The notes under the pieces were generated by a model. That model saw only the letters and a list, made by a program, of their open reading frames with translations, was not told where the DNA came from and searched no databases. A program made the position numbers and the translations under genes. A stretch of 64,000 bases of DNA from Saprospiraceae bacterium (GTDB lineage: Bacteria; Bacteroidota; Bacteroidia; Chitinophagales; Saprospiraceae), in NCBI GenBank assembly GCA_028280415.1, contig JANQLV010000048.1:186001-250000 (forward strand), read 5' to 3'. Positions 19,001-26,428 of this stretch are shown one piece after another. The stretch's first letter is position 1. Every line of letters begins with the position of its first letter.

Positions 19001-22000
19001 CCAATCAACGGATGTCAACCTTTCCGGAACCGGAAATACTACAAGTGGTAATATCACTTATCAATGGATAAATCAGGGCAATGTCGAAGTAGGAGTAACG
19101 TCTGAAATAACGGTTTCCGAATCCGGTATTTATACGTTGATCATCACCGATCCGGTTAATGGCTGTACGGCCTCAGATCAGGTAATGGTTACTCCGGATG
19201 CTGATTTACCCCTGGCTGATGCCGAGGTGATAGGGCAGTTGACCTGTGAAAATCAGCTGGCTGTTTTGAATATAGGAAATTCCTCAACCGGTTCTGATAT
19301 AAGTTATGAATGGATTGATGAAAATAATAACTCCTTAGGTACGGAAACAGAAATCGAAGTAAATAGCCCTGGAAATTATACTTTGATCGTTTTGAATACT
19401 TCAAATCAATGCGAAGCTTCCGCAACCATAGCGGTAAGTGAAAATTTGGATACCCCTGAGGCTCAGGCAGAGACGCTTGGTGTCTTATCCTGTGATAATG
19501 CAGAAGTTCAACTTTCAGCCGCAAACTCAAGTGGCAATGATCCTTTGGAATTTGTATGGTTGAATCCGGATGGAGACTCTATTGGAAATACCACTGAATT
19601 AACTGTTGCTCAGGCGGGTACTTATACTTTATTGGTAATTGACCCGGAGAGTGCTTGTTCGGAGACTGCCCAAACAGAGGTCACGGTAGATGGGGACTTG
19701 CCAGTTTCCGATATACAAGTTGATGGCCTTTTGGATTGTTCCAGCCAGAATGTGATACTGGATGGAAGTGGTTCTACAAGTACCGGCAATCTGACTTATG
19801 AATGGCAAGATGATCTAAACCAGTCAATGGGAGTTTCCAGTACTCTTGAAATAAGCACAGCAGGTACTTTTACACTTATTATTACGGATGCAGTCAACGG
19901 TTGTACAGCACAAGCTTCGGTTATAATTGAAGAAAATTATGTAACACCGAATCCCATAGCAGAAGTTGATGGTATATTGGATTGTACAAACTCCGAGGTA
20001 CTTTTATCCGGAATGGGTTCGACGGGACAAGGAAACTTGATTTTTGAATGGCAAAACCCTAATGGCGATTCTATTGCTAATACCCCGGAAATTAATGTTT
20101 CCGAGTCTGGCATCTATACTTTAGTAATTGTCGATAGTGAAAATGGCTGTACTGCCGAAACGCCGGTTACTGTAGAAGAGAATCCTGATTTGCCCCAAAT
20201 CCTGATAGCCACACCGGATATTTTATCTTGTAATATCGATCAGGTTATCCTGGATGCAAGCGCTTCTAATTCCGGAGCTGATTCTTTGACTTTTAGCTGG
20301 CTTGATAATTCCGGGATGATGATCTCGGATAGCTCAATAACGGAGGTAAGTACCCCGGGTGTTTATATGCTCGAAGTGATCAATACTGAGAACGGATGCC
20401 TGTCTTCCCAATCCGTTGAAGTACTTGCTGATTTATTGGCACCATCCGCAGATGCCGGTAATTCTGCTACCCTTACTTGCCTGGAAACTATGGTTATGTT
20501 GAATGCCGGTAATTCCTCCGGTACAGGCATGCTCGAATTTGAATGGCAGGATGAGAATGGCAACCCTATTTCAGAGGAAGTAATTACCGAAGTGACCCAA
20601 CCGGGCATTTATAGTATAATTGTTACTGCTGAAAATGGTTGTATGGATACCAGTCAGGTTGAAGTTTTTATTAGTAACGATACTCCGGTTTCAGATGCTG
20701 GAGTAGATGTGGTGATAGATTGTGAAAATAGTGAATTTATTCTCGGAGGAACGAATACCACTACTGGGTTAAATATCATTTACGAATGGTTTGATGAAAA
20801 TAATAACCTGATTTCAAATGAACTAACTTATGCAACCAGTAGCTCGGGAACATACACCCTGGTAGTGACGAATACAGATAATGATTGCTCTATTTCGGAT
20901 CAGGTAATAGTTGGTGAAAATCTGTTGTTGCCAGAGGCTGATGCTGGCCCCAATGCTATACTCACTTGCGAAATTGAACTCATTACGATTGGTGGGAATG
21001 CTTCCAGCACCGGAGCCAATTATTCTTATGAATGGATAAACTCGGCGAATGAAATAATGGGCACGGATAGTATGATACAGGTTTCTGATCCGGATACCTA
21101 TACTTTAATCGTGACAGATACGGAAAATGCTTGTACCGCTTCGAGCCAGGTAATAGTAGGTGAAAACGTTGAGATTCCGGTAGCTGATGCCGGTGCAGAC
21201 TCCATTTTGACTTGTGAACAAACCAATATTTTATTGGACGGTTCTAATTCGAGCGGAGAAAATTTAAGTTTTGAGTGGTTTGACGAGAATAATACTTTGA
21301 TTGCGCAGTTGTCTACGGTAGAAATTGGTGCATCGGGTACTTATACCTTGATTGTAACTGATGGAGTAAATGGTTGTACTGCCGAGAGTTCGGTAGAAAT
21401 AGCTCAGGATAATAATCTGCCTCAGGCTGTTGCCCTGGCCGATGATATTTTGACTTGTACCAATCTGGAAGTACAGTTAAATGGTACAAACTCAAGCAGC
21501 CAGAGCGGGGTAATTCTTTTTGAATGGTTCGATGAAAATAGCTTGTCAATTTCAAGTGAAGCAACAGTAGAAGTAAATACTCCCGGAACGTATACACTTG
21601 CTATAACGGATCCGGTCAATGGCTGCACATCTATGATGCCGATAGAGGTAGGAGAAGATACCACTAATCCAATTGCGGATGCCGGAGAAAATGCGATTCT
21701 TGATTGCGGAACACAAGAGATCATTTTAGAAGGAACAGGAGCTAATGGTACGAATCTAAGCTTCGAGTGGTTTGATGATAACAGCATTTCGATTAGCAAT
21801 ACTTCCTCGGCGACGGTTCAATCAGCAGGAGTATATACTTTGGTCGTTACGAATTCTTTTAATGGTTGTACCGCTGCTTCTACAGTAGAAGTTATTCCCG
21901 ATAACGATCTACCTATTGCGGATGCTGGCGATGGGGCAGTGCTTAATTGCATGATCGATGAAGTAATCTTAAACGGAGATAATTCAAGCTCCGGAACTTC

Positions 22001-23690
22001 TATCCTTTATGAGTGGCAGGATGAAAATGGAACGCCCCTCGGCAATGATCTTGAATTGATCGTCAATAGTCCGGGGCTTTATACATTCATCGTTACAGAT
22101 GCTTCGAATAATTGTACGGCTCAGGATAATGTATTGGTCGATCTTGATATTACCGATCCAATAGCAAATATTAATGGAACTGGTGCTTTGAATTGTGTAG
22201 AGCAAAGCTTGGTTTTGGATGCAACAGGATCTGTACCTTTTGGTAATCTGAGTTTTGAATGGATCGCTAATACGGGGAATATTGCTTCTGGTGCAGACAC
22301 ACCTAATCCGGAAATTGATGAACCGGGAATTTACAGTGTGATCATTACCAATCTTACCAATGGATGTACCAATACGGCATCAATTACTGTTCTGGAAGAT
22401 GTGGAAATTCCTAATGCTGCTATTAGCGATCCGGATGAGCTTACCTGCCTGATACCGGAAGTCATGCTTGATGCTGTTAATGGTTCCGGGAGCGGAAATT
22501 ATGCGTATTTCTGGACTTCAATTCCTTCTGATGGAATAGTTAGCGGAGCAAATACCCTAAATCCTTTGGTGAATCAAGCCGGAACCTATGTATTAAATAT
22601 CCTCGATTTAGACAATGGTTGCGATAATAATGTAAGTGTTGAAGTAGATGAGGATATTGAGACACCCGATGCCTTTGCTTCGGCCGATGATGAATTGGAT
22701 TGTATCACCGAGTTTGTACAGCTTAGTGGAGAAGGGTCTTCTGTTGGGACAGAATACTCCTATGAATGGCAGGGGCCGGGAATTGTTGGAGGTACTTTCG
22801 ACCTTGAATCAACGGCTAATGCTGCGGGTAATTATGAACTTATCGTTACCAATGTACTCAATGGTTGTACAGAAACGGCAATTGTTGCCGTAGGAGAAAA
22901 TACGGATATGCCCACCGGACTGGATTTATTGGTTAATCCTCCTCCTTGTTTTGGCGATCCTGGAAGTGTTGAAATTATGGCTGTACAAGGTGGTACAGAG
23001 CCCTATTTGTATTCTTTGGATGGTGGGGCCAATTTCTATGATATTACCCTTTTCGATTTGCTTGATCCTGGAACTTACGATGTCGTTGTACAAGATGCGA
23101 TTGGTTGTGAATATGAAGAGATCGTTTTCGTTCCGGAAACTCCCGAGTTGATCATTAGTCTTGGCGATGATCTTATCATCAACCTTGGTGAGGAAGGACA
23201 ACTGGATGCCATAGTCAATATTCCGGAGTTCCTGATTGATACCGTAATGTGGTCGCCGGGGCAATGGCTAAGCTGTACGGATTGCTTAAGTCCGGTTGCC
23301 AGTCCCCTGAATGAAATCACTTATACGGTGACCGTCGTTAATGAAAATGGCTGCGAAGTGACAGATCAAATCACTTTGAGAGTACGAAAAGACCTGGATG
23401 TTTATATTCCTAATGTCTTTACACCCAATGGAGATGGACTCAATGATGTATTTATGATTTTTGCCGGTGATAATAAAGTAGAAATCATCAACTCCTTCCA
23501 GATTTTTGACCGTTGGGGAGAACTGGTCTTTGAAGACTATGGCTTTCAACCCAATGATCCTGCACATAGTTGGGATGGTACTCTAAGAGGCGAACCGATG
23601 AATCCGGCTGTATTTGTGTACTGGGCAGAAATCACTTTTATTGACGGACAAAAGATCCTTTTTAAAGGAGATGTAACCCTGGTTAGATAG
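13068..23690 (+). CDS. Giant 3540-residue repeat adhesin with T9SS type B (gliding motility CHU_C) sorting domain
   Basis: A signal peptide (MKLKLTLTVFLSYLFCIIGYAQ) is followed by a Cys-rich N-terminal domain (about residues 25-360) and then three repeat arrays. Array 1 (nt 14391-16360) has eight HYR-like units with a 246-249-nt period, keyed by PPxDI.V.CD.IP and TYTWTFTD.C..TI.H.QN. Array 2 (about 17870-18720) has three units keyed by .C.NGT....DDFY. Array 3 (about 18735-22905) has 17 PKD/Ig-like units of ~84 residues with two Cys each (ADAG...L.C...GCTA). The C-terminus (from about residue 3445, VYIPNVFTPNGDGLNDVF) is the CHU_C type B domain. It is probably a surface-anchored or secreted adhesin related in architecture to SprB. 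No PorP/SprF gene is adjacent. Confidence 0.93.
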   Translation: MKLKLTLTVFLSYLFCIIGYAQAPEDCGIPSPPGADDCGDACVYCDLTANGYIGSTIGYTPDPPNNFCGTIENNQWFAFAAGTTTVEFTIDASNCTNGDGVQGAIYPSCDPNATPIVCEGGSNGGANNSIVVTANNLVVGQIYWFMVDGWLGDACDYEVTVTQGNTDPPPLDPPGPITPGIVGCEGETVTFMVPDLPGASYYEWTLPDGTVIEGQNPFVDYTFGTGGQVCVQANNVCNFSDQICITIDVAAPDAGQLSISPSTLCPGETANISVNGFNVDPDFTQVILITDASGAILEIISGGSGTFSHDECANFQICTYNYVTAQGTVPTVGANINTIDCDAACCEIECQDISFEDNEAPTFANAPADIVLTCFDLLDPIADLSWTDNCDGTGTVAGDENGNADLCNGGMIVRVWEYTDACGNTGNHQQTITVEPVPLAAFENPPGDISVSCDNIPSAGTVLTYTNNGLGACLITGSVTPTESGSADICGGMITYTWEFTDDCGRTIQHVQNVTVIPAEAPVFLNPPADISVTCENIPSSGTPLNYSNNGSGVCLIEGTVMPQESGSADICGGVITYTWTFTDQCNNTINHAQNVLVQPAPPPVFDNPPGDITVECDNIPTSAPDLNYSNGASGLCLVQGTISPQQVGQADECGGSFRFTWDFTDPCGNTISHAQNITVNPAPAPAFLNPPTDITVTCDNIPSGAPDLNYTNNALGSCLFEGTVSPVESGSADICGGVITYTWTFTDPCGNTINHVQNITVEPAPPAVFLNPPTDMNATCDNVPANPGPLQYTNNGIGNCLIDGSVDPVQSGSFDECGGTITYTWEFTDPCGNTINHVQNINIEPAPPATFTGALPQNITVSCDAVPTSAPSLNYSNNQSGFCEISGSVPAQLTGVYDECGGTLSFTWTFTDDCGRTIQHIQVITVEPAPIAAFSNPPGPQTLACADVLPVPPSLGYTNGASGLCLISGSVPAIQSGSYNECGGNITYTWTFTDDCNRTITHSQNITVEPAPDPFFVDLPPDITIDCGESFPPPGVLSYTNNQTGNCENSGTVTATVLVLNDLEQEYTWTFVNPCNGNVISHTQHITQNPAPSIQINPDFTIICEGGSFDLATVIVTDLNNTNPQITYHSGTPASPANQLPSTEVSPFTNTTYYILATNQFACSDELSFDVFIETPPNAGLDGIGNICFNTPGGINLFNYLNGNPDFSGFWTDASGVGVDVSNPFNVSLAGFPPGPYTFNYTVSSNGVCPDAMASVTLELLPEIVIDILEIACTDNPDFYNVIVNTNGFDILVNTGVVNDQGNGQVSISDIPIDESLSIVASNPGQFECIMVTSISPPDCDCPNVNPPQSNGTPSICEGETIPELTVTLEAGQTANWYDAPANGNLLAAGTDTYTPDNITAPGTYTFYVEAEDLSNGCLSSILTPVELIVYENPIANNASLSLCDDGDGFVAFDLSEANALINSTVGISFSYYENQNDAESGLNELSSPYTNIETPEQTLFVVISTPNACTDIAELTLNVLALPVIDVEVQNESCLGFSDGSVLINALDAELYSLDGIDWQTENSYTNLAAGNYTAYVENSDNCIASLDFTIEPGLELILNDFSIACNNNGTPSDATDDFYTVSYVVNNNQGITTSYTFDDGINPVETYNYGEIVNLEFPAQGQSLTLTFIDDINGCSIQQDIGPLNACSSDCLISIDQLDFECSDNGTSTEAGDDFYTITIDASAINGAANNTYNVLIDGVLSYNFTYGTPSEFTLPADNTSPIITVVDNADAACQSIQNIGPLTPCSDACIINATIANVQCDNQGTADNSDDDTYTFELTVSGINTSSNWETNLGSFSGAYDVPQTLGPFLISDGDISFSVFDADDPGCETSMLAEAPAACSSCAPVLDAGLGGVLTCLVSSIDISANSSQLGDYSWSGPNNFQAADLNITVTDEGWYFLQADYGQGCEAIDSVLVTSDLNLPEANAGDDLTITCQSTDVNLSGTGNTTSGNITYQWINQGNVEVGVTSEITVSESGIYTLIITDPVNGCTASDQVMVTPDADLPLADAEVIGQLTCENQLAVLNIGNSSTGSDISYEWIDENNNSLGTETEIEVNSPGNYTLIVLNTSNQCEASATIAVSENLDTPEAQAETLGVLSCDNAEVQLSAANSSGNDPLEFVWLNPDGDSIGNTTELTVAQAGTYTLLVIDPESACSETAQTEVTVDGDLPVSDIQVDGLLDCSSQNVILDGSGSTSTGNLTYEWQDDLNQSMGVSSTLEISTAGTFTLIITDAVNGCTAQASVIIEENYVTPNPIAEVDGILDCTNSEVLLSGMGSTGQGNLIFEWQNPNGDSIANTPEINVSESGIYTLVIVDSENGCTAETPVTVEENPDLPQILIATPDILSCNIDQVILDASASNSGADSLTFSWLDNSGMMISDSSITEVSTPGVYMLEVINTENGCLSSQSVEVLADLLAPSADAGNSATLTCLETMVMLNAGNSSGTGMLEFEWQDENGNPISEEVITEVTQPGIYSIIVTAENGCMDTSQVEVFISNDTPVSDAGVDVVIDCENSEFILGGTNTTTGLNIIYEWFDENNNLISNELTYATSSSGTYTLVVTNTDNDCSISDQVIVGENLLLPEADAGPNAILTCEIELITIGGNASSTGANYSYEWINSANEIMGTDSMIQVSDPDTYTLIVTDTENACTASSQVIVGENVEIPVADAGADSILTCEQTNILLDGSNSSGENLSFEWFDENNTLIAQLSTVEIGASGTYTLIVTDGVNGCTAESSVEIAQDNNLPQAVALADDILTCTNLEVQLNGTNSSSQSGVILFEWFDENSLSISSEATVEVNTPGTYTLAITDPVNGCTSMMPIEVGEDTTNPIADAGENAILDCGTQEIILEGTGANGTNLSFEWFDDNSISISNTSSATVQSAGVYTLVVTNSFNGCTAASTVEVIPDNDLPIADAGDGAVLNCMIDEVILNGDNSSSGTSILYEWQDENGTPLGNDLELIVNSPGLYTFIVTDASNNCTAQDNVLVDLDITDPIANINGTGALNCVEQSLVLDATGSVPFGNLSFEWIANTGNIASGADTPNPEIDEPGIYSVIITNLTNGCTNTASITVLEDVEIPNAAISDPDELTCLIPEVMLDAVNGSGSGNYAYFWTSIPSDGIVSGANTLNPLVNQAGTYVLNILDLDNGCDNNVSVEVDEDIETPDAFASADDELDCITEFVQLSGEGSSVGTEYSYEWQGPGIVGGTFDLESTANAAGNYELIVTNVLNGCTETAIVAVGENTDMPTGLDLLVNPPPCFGDPGSVEIMAVQGGTEPYLYSLDGGANFYDITLFDLLDPGTYDVVVQDAIGCEYEEIVFVPETPELIISLGDDLIINLGEEGQLDAIVNIPEFLIDTVMWSPGQWLSCTDCLSPVASPLNEITYTVTVVNENGCEVTDQITLRVRKDLDVYIPNVFTPNGDGLNDVFMIFAGDNKVEIINSFQIFDRWGELVFEDYGFQPNDPAHSWDGTLRGEPMNPAVFVYWAEITFIDGQKILFKGDVTLVR
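14391..16362 (+). repeat. HYR-like repeat array, 8 units of 246-249 bp
   Basis: The codon for the conserved Phe opening each unit falls at 14391, 14637, 14883, 15129, 15375, 15621, 15870 and 16116. Six of the seven steps are exactly 246 bp and one is 249 bp (a one-codon insertion). A diverged unit precedes them at about 14151. The regular length points to in-frame tandem duplication inside the giant adhesin gene. Confidence 0.85.
18735..22905 (+). repeat. PKD/Ig-like repeat array, 17 units of ~250 bp
   Basis: Seventeen units each have a first Cys in an (I/V/L)(T/D/S)C motif, a Y/F-EW strand and a second Cys in GC(T/E/M)A. Unit length varies by a few codons, unlike the first array, so this array looks older or less recently homogenised. 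Confidence 0.8.
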
Positions 23691-23700
23691 TGAGGGGATA

Positions 23701-23751
23701 TTGCAATCTCTACGTTTTAACATTAGATCAGTTAACTCGTAGAGATTGCAA
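23701..23751 (+). terminator. 14-bp perfect inverted repeat after the giant adhesin gene
   Basis: TTGCAATCTCTACG (23701-23714) and CGTAGAGATTGCAA (23738-23751) are perfect complements around a 23-nt loop, starting 11 nt after the stop codon. No T-tract follows, so this is not a canonical intrinsic terminator. It is probably a 3'-end stabilising hairpin or a small palindromic repeat. Confidence 0.45.
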
Positions 23752-23865
23752 ATTTGTCTGAAATTTACTGGATAATGCTTGAGTATTTTCTTCGGTAAGG
23801 ATACCTCTTTTTAAACCGAAATAGATACACATTGTTCGAAAAAGCCATTAAATGAACGATGTCTC

Positions 23866-23898
23866 TTGAACTTTCTACTGGTATTTTTTGTATTTTTG
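23866..23898 (+). promoter_or_regulatory. Candidate promoter of mnmA
   Basis: TTG (23866-23868), a 22-bp spacer and TATTTTTG (23891-23898) fit the Bacteroidota pattern with a slightly long spacer. The leader to the ATG at 23939 would be about 35 nt. Confidence 0.45.
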
Positions 23899-23938
23899 TA
23901 AATTATTTTAATTCGTAAAATTTTACAAAAATTATAGA

Positions 23939-25045
23939 ATGAGTAAGCATGGAAGAGTATTGGTTGCCATGAGTGGAGGAATAGATAGCACCGTGTCGGC
24001 GATGATGTTGCATGAACAGGGCTACGAAGTAATAGGAGTAACGATGAAAACCTGGGATTATGCGAATTCCGGTGGCTCAAAAAAGGAGACGGGCTGTTGT
24101 AGTCTGGATTCAATAAACGATGCGAGGGGAGTGGCCGTCAAAATGGGATTTCATCATTTCATCGTAGATATTCGGGAAGAGTTTGGCGACTATGTAATTG
24201 ATAATTTTGTGGATGAGTACATCGCTGGTCGAACACCCAATCCTTGTGTACTCTGCAATACTCATATTAAATGGAGTTCTCTTCTCAAAAGAGCAGATGC
24301 ACTGGACTGTGAGTTTATTGCCACGGGGCACTATGCTAAAATCAAGGAGCATAAGGGTAGAAAATACGTAACTAAAGGAAAGGATGAACGTAAAGACCAA
24401 TCATACGTTCTGTGGGGACTTAGCCAGGAATGTTTGAACCGAAGCCGCTTTCCGGTGGGAGCTTATAGCAAGCCGGAAGTAAGGCAAATGGCTGCGGATT
24501 ACGGTTATGAAGAGCTTTCCAAAAAAGCAGAGAGTTACGAGATTTGCTTTGTTCCGGATAATGATTATCGCGGCTTTTTACGCCGAAGAGTGCCCGATTT
24601 GGATGATAGTGTAAGAGGAGGGAATTTTGTTAATACCCAAGGGGAGGTACTGGGGCAGCATGAAGGATACCCTTTTTATACCATTGGCCAGCGTAAAGGC
24701 TTAAAAATAGCCTTGGGAGAACCGATGTACGTTACGGAAATCCGGCCGGATAGTAATACTGTGGTACTGGGTAGAGTAGAGGATTTACTTCGCAACGGAA
24801 TGACTGTTGCACAGGTAAACTCAATGAAATATGAAAAACTCCCGGAGAATACGGACATTATTACTCAAATCCGTTATAATGATCCCGGGACCATGAGTCG
24901 CCTGCAAAACCTTTCGGATGATAAAGTGGAAGTAGAATTTTTAGCTAATGTTAAAGGGGTAGCCCCCGGACAATCGGCCGTGTTTTACGAAGGAGATGAT
25001 GTGATAGGCGGTGGGATTATTTATAATGGCTTCATCAGATCATAA
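23939..25045 (+). CDS. mnmA: tRNA-specific 2-thiouridylase MnmA
   Basis: MnmA adds sulfur to uridine-34 of tRNAs for Lys, Glu and Gln, using ATP. The 368-residue protein has the PP-loop SGGIDS (residues 12-17), RTPNPCVLCN with Cys103, ATGHYAK, the QSYVLWGL block and SYEICFVPD with Cys203. The Cys103/Cys203 pair corresponds to the catalytic pair of the family. The C-terminal beta-barrel includes FYTIGQRKGLKI and PGQSAVFY. Length and motifs are complete. A lipoprotein gene follows after 57 bp, then rimM, so the three may form one unit. Confidence 0.96.
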   Translation: MSKHGRVLVAMSGGIDSTVSAMMLHEQGYEVIGVTMKTWDYANSGGSKKETGCCSLDSINDARGVAVKMGFHHFIVDIREEFGDYVIDNFVDEYIAGRTPNPCVLCNTHIKWSSLLKRADALDCEFIATGHYAKIKEHKGRKYVTKGKDERKDQSYVLWGLSQECLNRSRFPVGAYSKPEVRQMAADYGYEELSKKAESYEICFVPDNDYRGFLRRRVPDLDDSVRGGNFVNTQGEVLGQHEGYPFYTIGQRKGLKIALGEPMYVTEIRPDSNTVVLGRVEDLLRNGMTVAQVNSMKYEKLPENTDIITQIRYNDPGTMSRLQNLSDDKVEVEFLANVKGVAPGQSAVFYEGDDVIGGGIIYNGFIRS

Positions 25046-25102
25046 AAAAGCGCTTTCTGGCTTATAATTTGTAAAATATTCATCAAACACCTAATCAGTT
25101 CA

Positions 25103-25864
25103 ATGAAAAAACTATTTTTCCCTTCAGTTTTGATAATGATTGGTCTTATTTTTTTTGCGGCCTGTAAAGATGAATCGACCATTGAAGAGTTTGAACTGGA
25201 TTTTGGTTATGAATATTTTCCGCTTGAAATAGGGAAATTCAAGGAGTATATAGTAGATTCCACGATTTACGATATTGGCCCTAATGAGATAACAACTATC
25301 TTAAGCTCGCGGACTTATTTAAGAGAAGTGGTGACGGATACCCTGCTTGACAATCTTGGACGGGTAGCGTATCAAATCGAACGCTTCGAGCGTACTGGCT
25401 TGGAGGATCCCTGGATCATTAAAGATGTGTGGTTAATGGTCCGCACAGAAGCTCAGGCAGAAAGTCTGGAAGAAAATCTTCGTTTTGTAAAAATGGTTTT
25501 TCCTTTGAAAGAAGGTGTTGTTTGGAATGGAAACCGTTTTATTGATGTTACCCTGCAGATTCCGATAGCGGGAGAAACCGTTGAAGTTTTTAAATCCTGG
25601 GAGTATGAAGTCGATTTTGTTGGTGAACCTATTGCGGTCAACAATGAATTATTTGATGATGCCGTACAAATTACTCAGGCAGATAATGAAAATCTGATCG
25701 AGCTTCGTGTATCCAGAGAACAGTATATCAGAAATGTTGGTTTGGCTTTTCGCGAAATGAAAATTCTGGATACTCAGTGCATTTCTGAATGCGAAGGTCA
25801 GCCCTGGGAAGAAAAAGCCGAAAAGGGATTTATTCTTACGCAAACCCTAATCAATTTTAACTAA
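25103..25864 (+). CDS. Lipoprotein of unknown function
   Basis: This 253-residue protein starts with a lipoprotein signal (MKKLFFPSVLIMIGLIFFAAC, Cys21). The mature part begins with an acidic segment, then YEYFPLEIGKFKEYIVDST, a pattern seen in many Bacteroidota lipoproteins of unknown role. No catalytic motif is visible. It sits between mnmA and rimM with short gaps and is probably co-transcribed with them. Confidence 0.88.
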   Translation: MKKLFFPSVLIMIGLIFFAACKDESTIEEFELDFGYEYFPLEIGKFKEYIVDSTIYDIGPNEITTILSSRTYLREVVTDTLLDNLGRVAYQIERFERTGLEDPWIIKDVWLMVRTEAQAESLEENLRFVKMVFPLKEGVVWNGNRFIDVTLQIPIAGETVEVFKSWEYEVDFVGEPIAVNNELFDDAVQITQADNENLIELRVSREQYIRNVGLAFREMKILDTQCISECEGQPWEEKAEKGFILTQTLINFN

Positions 25865-25906
25865 TAATTAGAGCTTTATCAATTGAAATTTTAATCAGTA
25901 GCTTGC

Positions 25907-26428
25907 ATGGACGAATATATCCGGGTTGGAAAGACCAGGAAAACGCATGGCATCAAAGGAGGGGTAAAATTAGAAGTAGAAGATCGTTTCCTGGAGGATG
26001 TACTAAAAGTTGATGTCGCCTTTTTAAAAATACAGGGAAAACATTTACCATTCTTTATTGAAGGTTTCGATTATACGAACAAGCTTATCATTTATTTCGA
26101 AGAAATCGAAACGCCCGAAGCAGCTGTCCCCCTTACTTCCAAAGATTTTTTTATCAGAAAAAAAGATATAAACGAGCAAAGTACAATTGCTTTTCAGGAT
26201 AGCAACCTGCAGTATGGCAAATTACTCGATTTTGAAATTTATGACCAATCGCTGGGCAGGATTGGCGAGATAGAAAAAATTATGGAATTTCCTCAACAAG
26301 AAATGGCACAGCTTACCTATGATGCCCGGGAAGTACTGATTCCCCTTAACGATCAGCTTATTCTGGAAATCGATGAAAAAACAAAAAAAGTGAAAATGCA
26401 ACTCCCCGAGGGCTTGTTGCATTTATAG
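25907..26428 (+). CDS. rimM: Ribosome maturation factor RimM
   Basis: RimM helps 30S subunit maturation near the 16S rRNA 3' domain and binds ribosomal protein S19. The 173-residue protein has the N-terminal RimM barrel (VGKTRKTHGIKGGVKL, residues 6-21) and a C-terminal PRC barrel ending with the EVLIPLNDQLILEID...KVKMQLPEGLL block. In many bacteria rimM lies with rpsP and trmD; here neither is adjacent. Its stop codon overlaps the convergent alpha-amylase gene by six bases. Confidence 0.93.
   Translation: MDEYIRVGKTRKTHGIKGGVKLEVEDRFLEDVLKVDVAFLKIQGKHLPFFIEGFDYTNKLIIYFEEIETPEAAVPLTSKDFFIRKKDINEQSTIAFQDSNLQYGKLLDFEIYDQSLGRIGEIEKIMEFPQQEMAQLTYDAREVLIPLNDQLILEIDEKTKKVKMQLPEGLLHL

Noticed and set aside
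14391-22905. Regular repeats considered as a CRISPR or tandem satellite
   Set aside because: Units are long, in frame, diverged at synonymous sites and encode conserved domains; no short identical repeats with unique spacers.
23811-24113. Minus-strand open frame of 100 codons over the mnmA start
   Set aside because: Overlaps the well-supported mnmA start and promoter; Ser/Leu/His-rich shadow translation.
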